This document shows, piece after piece, positions 53,093 through 56,887 of a DNA stretch of 56,887 nucleotides. Source of the DNA: an uncultured Armatimonadota bacterium (GTDB taxonomy: Bacteria; Armatimonadota; Fimbriimonadia; Fimbriimonadales; Fimbriimonadaceae); contig CAIYLG010000004.1 in NCBI GenBank assembly GCA_903927025.1, forward strand, positions 1 to 56,887. The letters are read 5' to 3'. Numbering within the stretch: the stretch's first letter is position 1; the number at the start of each line of letters is the position of its first letter. A program made the translations under genes and the position numbers. The notes beneath the pieces are model-generated. The model ran no database searches. It had not been told where the DNA came from and worked only from the letters and a program-made list of their open reading frames with translations.

Positions 53093-53980
53093 ATGGAATG
53101 GCGCGGAGTTATCCCAGCAATCACAACCAAATTCAACGACGATCTCACCGTCGATCACACTTTCATCGCTGAGCACGTCAAGTGGCAGATCGACGCAGGA
53201 TGCACCGGCATCATGGCACTCGGATCACTCGGCGAGGGCGCAACGCTTACCTACGAAGAGAAGGTGGCGATCCTTAAGACCTGTGTCGAGGCAGTTGGAG
53301 ACCGTGTTCCCATCGTTGCCGGCATCTCTGCGCTAAGCACGGCTGAGTGTGTTCAGCTCGCCAAAGACGCTCAAGCCGTCGGTTGTAAAGGGCTCATGGT
53401 CCTCCCCGCCTACGTTTACAAAGGAGATTGGAGAGAGACTCGGGCCCACTTTGAAGCCGTGTTCCAAGCAACCCCGCTCTCTTGCATGCTTTACAACAAC
53501 CCGATTGCCTATGGAGTGGATGTGCTTCCTGAGCAGGTCGCAGAACTCGCCGAGCGCAATCCGAACATGCACTCCGTCAAAGAGTCGAGCGCAGACGTAC
53601 GCCGCGTGACCGCTATCAAGCACCTTGTTGGAGACCGCATTGCCATCTTCGTGGGTGTCGATGACATCATCGTCGAGGCACTCGCTGCGGGCGCAGTTGG
53701 CTGGATCGCAGGACTCGTAAACGCTTTCCCCAAGGAATCGGTAGACCTCTACAACCTCTGCATGGAAGGCAAATACGCAGAAGCCGACCCTATCTACAAG
53801 TGGTTCCTGCCGCTCCTCAAACTGGACGTCGTCCCCAAATTCGTCCACCTCATCAAGCTGACCCAGCAAGAGGTCGGAATGGGCTCCGAGCGAGTCCGCC
53901 CCCCACGCCTCGAACTTGTCGGCGAAGAACGAGAAATCGCCCTAGCCACCATCCGAAAAGGCATCGCAGAACGACCTTAA
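53093..53980 (+). CDS. DapA-family lyase/deaminase, likely pyrroline-4-hydroxy-2-carboxylate deaminase
   Basis: 295 residues with the class I aldolase barrel. Schiff-base Lys163 in SVKESSADVRR, Tyr134 in CMLYNNPIAYG and GSLGEGATL at 43-51 are all present. Because it directly follows the alpha-beta-gamma hydroxyproline-type dehydrogenase (15-base gap) it is most likely the deaminase that turns delta-1-pyrroline-4-hydroxy-2-carboxylate to alpha-ketoglutarate semialdehyde. It could alternatively be an N-acetylneuraminate-lyase or dihydrodipicolinate-synthase relative. The epimerase and the semialdehyde dehydrogenase are not in this window. Confidence 0.87.
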   Translation: MEWRGVIPAITTKFNDDLTVDHTFIAEHVKWQIDAGCTGIMALGSLGEGATLTYEEKVAILKTCVEAVGDRVPIVAGISALSTAECVQLAKDAQAVGCKGLMVLPAYVYKGDWRETRAHFEAVFQATPLSCMLYNNPIAYGVDVLPEQVAELAERNPNMHSVKESSADVRRVTAIKHLVGDRIAIFVGVDDIIVEALAAGAVGWIAGLVNAFPKESVDLYNLCMEGKYAEADPIYKWFLPLLKLDVVPKFVHLIKLTQQEVGMGSERVRPPRLELVGEEREIALATIRKGIAERP

Positions 53981-54027
53981 ACTGGGCTCGGCCTTGCCCC
54001 AAAAGGGCCGTATCTCCGGAGACGCGA

Positions 54028-56322
54028 CTACTGCGCGTCTACCGGAGCCGGAATCGTTATGATATGGTGTCCCACGCTAAGCGCCAGCATTCCAAGCTTG
54101 GCCGATACGCCCTTGGGAATCGTCACGTCAACCTTGTAGCCAGTCCCTGAAGCCTCAACCCGGACCTTCAACGGTCCGTTCGGAGTCGGCACCGTTCCCG
54201 CCGCCCACTTAAGCGATCCCAGGTTCGGGTTGATCTCACAGGTCCGGAACCCTCCACCGGTGGACTTGACGCCAAGAACCCGCTCCGTCAGGAAGTTGGT
54301 TGGCCCTGCCGACCAACCGTGGCAAAGGCTCACAAAGTAGCCGGTACCGTTGTCAGCCTGCAAGTTGGCATGGAAATTGACATCCGGCCAGTTGTCACCA
54401 ACCGTGTGCTCTTTCGGCCAGGTTGGATCATATCCTTCCCACCAGCTGGTCGCTCCATCCGCGAGCATGCCGCCCCAGAACTCCCGGACGTACTTCATCG
54501 CGTCCGCCATGTGCCCCGACTGAACGATCGAATCGAGAACATAGTTGCCGTAGTACGGCGAAACCGTCTGGCTCCAAGCGTCCGTGCCCGGTGCAAGGAT
54601 CTTCTTATAGATCTCCTTGGTCTGGTCAGGCGTCGCCACTCCTGCGAAAATCGCCATTGCGTTCTCCTGCCTCAGTGCCCCAAAGGTTCCATCGGAGAGC
54701 AGCTTGGCCTGGGCCGTCGCCGTCAGGTCCTCGGCGAATTTTTGGTACTTGGTCGCTGAATCGGTGTCACCTAGTTCAGTGAGGATGAACGCGGCTTCCT
54801 TCGAAGCCTTGATCAGAAACAGGTGTGTGGCGGCGTAGGCTTCGGGCGAATCACCATTAAAATGCGGTGCCCAGTCCACAAAGCACCACTGCTTGTGGTT
54901 GTTCACGTACACACCGCTGTCGTTAAGTTCTGACTTAAGAAACTCCAGCATCGATAGGAGAGGCTGATGCTGCTTCTTGAGCCAATCCATATCCCCTGTG
55001 TGGCGATAAAAATCGGCGACGCCGGCGATCCAAGCGCATGAGTAGCCTGGAATACCATTAACGTGTCCACCCGGCAATGAACCCTCTGGATGGCCCGCCT
55101 GCGCATCCTGGCGAAGCCGATCCATGGTTTGCTCCATCAGGAATTTATCCAAGAAAGCGTTGTTGATGACTTCGCCTGAAACATGGAGGTCACCCATCCA
55201 TCGAGCTCGGTCGCGCTTAGGGGCATCCCAAATATCCTGTTGCATACACAGATGCGAAGTGTAAACGCCGGTGTACCAAACCTTTGTGAAGAGGGGATCG
55301 GAGCAGTCGAAGCTGCCCTTGTACTCCACTGGGTAGTACAGATGATCCATCCAAACGTTGACTCGAGCTTCTTGGACGTCGGCCGGAAAGGTCAGTGAGG
55401 CGTATCGCAACGCCGTGTACTCAGAGAACCCAGGCTTGGACCCTAATTCAAGATTGCTGGATCGCCATGGCTTCTCGAGGGCTTCCATCGCAGATTCTCC
55501 GGTTCCAAGCTTCACGGAAATCGAGTTTGAAGAGGAGATTCCAACACGTCCGCTAAGCTCTTTGCCAAAGTCGACAACGGCAGTCCATGGCTTTCCATCG
55601 GTGCTCGTCCGCTTCAGAATCATGCTCTCCGCAGTAGATGCCCACGCTTGATGAGAACCAGCATTTGTCATCCGCACAGGCGGTAGCTTCAGATGCGCCA
55701 AGTAGCCAGGAATCGAATCCAGCTCAACTGGCCATCCGGACATTTGCCCCGCCCAGACCCCTTCCCCAACCTTTGACTCAGAGGTCGCCGTTTCCCATGA
55801 GGAGTCGCTAAAGTCGGTTGCCGTCCAGTTATCGCCGGGGATAGTGTCTGTTGCCTTCCAGCTTCCATCGCTCAAGAGAATCGGCTTACCATCTGCCTCC
55901 AGCCGAAGCACCATGCCTGCCTGTCCACCGGCATTGGTGCCTTTAACGCAGATTTCGTTTGCTCCAGACTTCAAAAGTGCGGTGACGTCGTAAGTCTGTA
56001 CCTTGGCCCACACGAGATCGTCTGACGGATTGGGATGGCTCGATCCGACCTCATGTCCATTCACATAAGCGACAAAGTAATTGTCCGCCGTCACGCTGAG
56101 CTTTACTTTGCTTGGCACGTTGCTCAGGCTAAGCCCATGCCTGAAGTAGGCGACCTCGGTGTCGGTGGTCTTAGCCGTCCAAATCCACTCCGCATCCTTC
56201 CCCAGCTTCAACTTGGAAGCCTTACGCTTTGGAATAGGCATACCGTATGTCGGGTCTAGCGGAAGCTTCGTCTGAAGCGTCCCGCCAGAAAGAAAGATCA
56301 GCGCAGCGCAGGCAATCCCCAT
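54028..56322 (-). CDS. Secreted GH78-like alpha-L-rhamnosidase
   Basis: 764 residues. A signal peptide (MGIACAALIFLSGGTLQT) from the ATG at 56322 is followed by an N-terminal beta-sandwich (AYVNGHEVGSSHPNPSDD, LLKSGANEICVKG), a concanavalin-like domain and the (alpha/alpha)6 barrel. QDIWDAPKRDRARWMGDLH carries the general acid/water-activating region of the family (DxxxRxRxGWxGD). The closing C-terminal beta-sandwich has INPNLGSLKWAAGTVPTPNG, typical of rhamnosidases. It should cleave terminal rhamnose from plant glycans. A longer frame to 56415 exists but lacks a signal. A GH78-like fold with no obvious neighbour for uptake. Confidence 0.87.
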   Translation of the reverse strand: MGIACAALIFLSGGTLQTKLPLDPTYGMPIPKRKASKLKLGKDAEWIWTAKTTDTEVAYFRHGLSLSNVPSKVKLSVTADNYFVAYVNGHEVGSSHPNPSDDLVWAKVQTYDVTALLKSGANEICVKGTNAGGQAGMVLRLEADGKPILLSDGSWKATDTIPGDNWTATDFSDSSWETATSESKVGEGVWAGQMSGWPVELDSIPGYLAHLKLPPVRMTNAGSHQAWASTAESMILKRTSTDGKPWTAVVDFGKELSGRVGISSSNSISVKLGTGESAMEALEKPWRSSNLELGSKPGFSEYTALRYASLTFPADVQEARVNVWMDHLYYPVEYKGSFDCSDPLFTKVWYTGVYTSHLCMQQDIWDAPKRDRARWMGDLHVSGEVINNAFLDKFLMEQTMDRLRQDAQAGHPEGSLPGGHVNGIPGYSCAWIAGVADFYRHTGDMDWLKKQHQPLLSMLEFLKSELNDSGVYVNNHKQWCFVDWAPHFNGDSPEAYAATHLFLIKASKEAAFILTELGDTDSATKYQKFAEDLTATAQAKLLSDGTFGALRQENAMAIFAGVATPDQTKEIYKKILAPGTDAWSQTVSPYYGNYVLDSIVQSGHMADAMKYVREFWGGMLADGATSWWEGYDPTWPKEHTVGDNWPDVNFHANLQADNGTGYFVSLCHGWSAGPTNFLTERVLGVKSTGGGFRTCEINPNLGSLKWAAGTVPTPNGPLKVRVEASGTGYKVDVTIPKGVSAKLGMLALSVGHHIITIPAPVDAQ

Positions 56323-56449
56323 GGTTTTGGCAGTGTACTGGAGAGGGGTCACAATGCGATCAAGTGAGTGAAGACCGCAACGAACATCCACCGATTCCTC
56401 CAATAACTTCCCCAAACCGTCCCCTTCCTTTCGCCCCGGAGAGAGGACG

Positions 56450-56476
56450 GGAGCGCTGGGTTCACCCGGCGCGCCG
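56450..56476. repeat. Left arm of a 27-bp perfect inverted repeat
   Basis: It begins GGAGCGCTGGGTTCACCC and ends in GGCGCGCCG; exact complement of 56764-56790. It encloses four tandem 72-bp units. Confidence 0.9.
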
Positions 56477-56760
56477 CGTGATGCTTCAGCGCACGCTCCG
56501 GAAGCCTCGGAATCTGCAAAGGTTTTCTCGCAAGTTGAAGCTTCGCCGCGTGATGCTTCAGCGCACGCTCCGGAAGCCTCGGAATCTGCAAAGCCTTTCT
56601 CGCGAGATGAAGCTTCGCTTCGTGATGCTATAGCGCACGCTCTGGAAGCCTCGGAATCTGCAAAGCTTTTCTCGCGAGCTGAAGCTTCGCCGCGTAATGC
56701 TTCAGAGCACGCTCCGGAAGCCTCGGAATCTGCAAAGCCTTTCTCGCGAGCTGAAGCTTC
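56473..56760. repeat. Four 72-bp tandem repeats
   Basis: Units begin at 56473, 56545, 56617 and 56689, each exactly 72 bases and about 85-95 percent alike. Each holds GAAGCTTC and a GCTTC/GAAGC stem. Reading frames stay open through two units on both strands, because 72 is a multiple of three, but no ribosome-binding site or known protein is seen. Confidence 0.9.
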
Positions 56761-56763
56761 GCT

Positions 56764-56790
56764 CGGCGCGCCGGGTGAACCCAGCGCTCC
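56764..56790. repeat. Right arm of the 27-bp perfect inverted repeat
   Basis: Exact complement of the left arm, beginning CGGCGCGCCGGGTGAACC. The rest of the window to 56887 holds nothing recognisable. Confidence 0.9.
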
Positions 56791-56887
56791 AGTGGGCTGG
56801 TATTTCTCCGTGGTCCAGACGTGCTACCTACGGTGAACGCCCGCTTTGGCGGGGGCTAAAAGAAGCGATTTCCAAGTTGTGCGATGC

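Noticed and set aside
56473-56760. A CRISPR array
   Set aside because: The units are contiguous 72-bp repeats with no unique spacers, and no cas gene is present.

Overview
The window is about 57 kb of compact bacterial chromosome of moderately high GC. Many products carry Sec-type signal peptides, one looks like an outer-membrane barrel, and there are families of WD40/Ig-like secreted proteins. Together with abundant plant-polysaccharide glycosidases, this suggests a Gram-negative soil or rhizosphere heterotroph. The style of the secreted beta-propeller proteins and the palindromic intergenic repeats would fit an Armatimonadota (Fimbriimonadia-like) or related genome, but this is an inference from general character and no rRNA gene is present to test it.

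Layout. 1-2100: the 3'-truncated competence-type AAA+ gene comM, a vapBC toxin-antitoxin pair, and a decayed second copy of the 5' end of comM. 2290-5810: two short-chain dehydrogenases, a TetR regulator with shared operator-like boxes, and a PIG-L type deacetylase. 6041-12054: a six-gene same-strand lipid operon (OM-like protein, PhcB-like methyltransferase, acyl-ACP desaturase, stand-alone ACP, FabF-type ketosynthase, acyl-CoA dehydrogenase). It is preceded by a cyclase-like membrane protein and a Crp/Fnr regulator (12177-14187). 14381-26629: a polytopic membrane protein, a GH43 glycosidase, a CHASE2/caspase-TPR/secreted-protein set, a two-module glycosidase, and an ECF sigma factor with a membrane-anchored partner. 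26573-27200 is a 314-bp tandem duplication that copied the start of the sigma-factor gene. 27304-36910: small secreted proteins, a 1090-residue AfsR/SARP-type regulator, an amidase, a DsbA-like protein, a nucleotidyltransferase, and a divergent QorB/HxlR pair. 37121-46282: three WD40 plus Ig-like secreted proteins. 46338-48843: an RlaP-like nucleotidyltransferase and two tandem paralogous small membrane proteins flanked by a directly repeated palindrome-rich element. 48855-56322: a GH51 arabinofuranosidase, a four-gene D-hydroxyproline-type catabolic operon, and a GH78-like rhamnosidase. The window ends in four perfectly phased 72-bp tandem repeats bracketed by a 27-bp perfect inverted repeat.

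How the parts may work together. The lipid operon has what is needed to build, desaturate and methylate an acyl chain on a dedicated carrier protein; the PhcB-like methyltransferase raises the possibility of a secreted fatty-acyl methyl ester signal. The adjacent cyclase-like sensor plus Crp/Fnr protein is a plausible regulator. The GH43, GH51, GH78 and two-module glycosidases are scattered rather than in one locus, but all fit use of arabinose-, xylose- and rhamnose-containing plant polymers. The alpha/beta/gamma dehydrogenase and DapA-like enzyme fit hydroxyproline catabolism, another plant cell-wall (or collagen) nutrient.

The strongest candidates for something new are the lipid operon, the CHASE2/periplasmic-caspase set, the palindrome-flanked membrane-protein pair, and the 72-bp repeat element. 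All functional calls are from reading the sequence alone.
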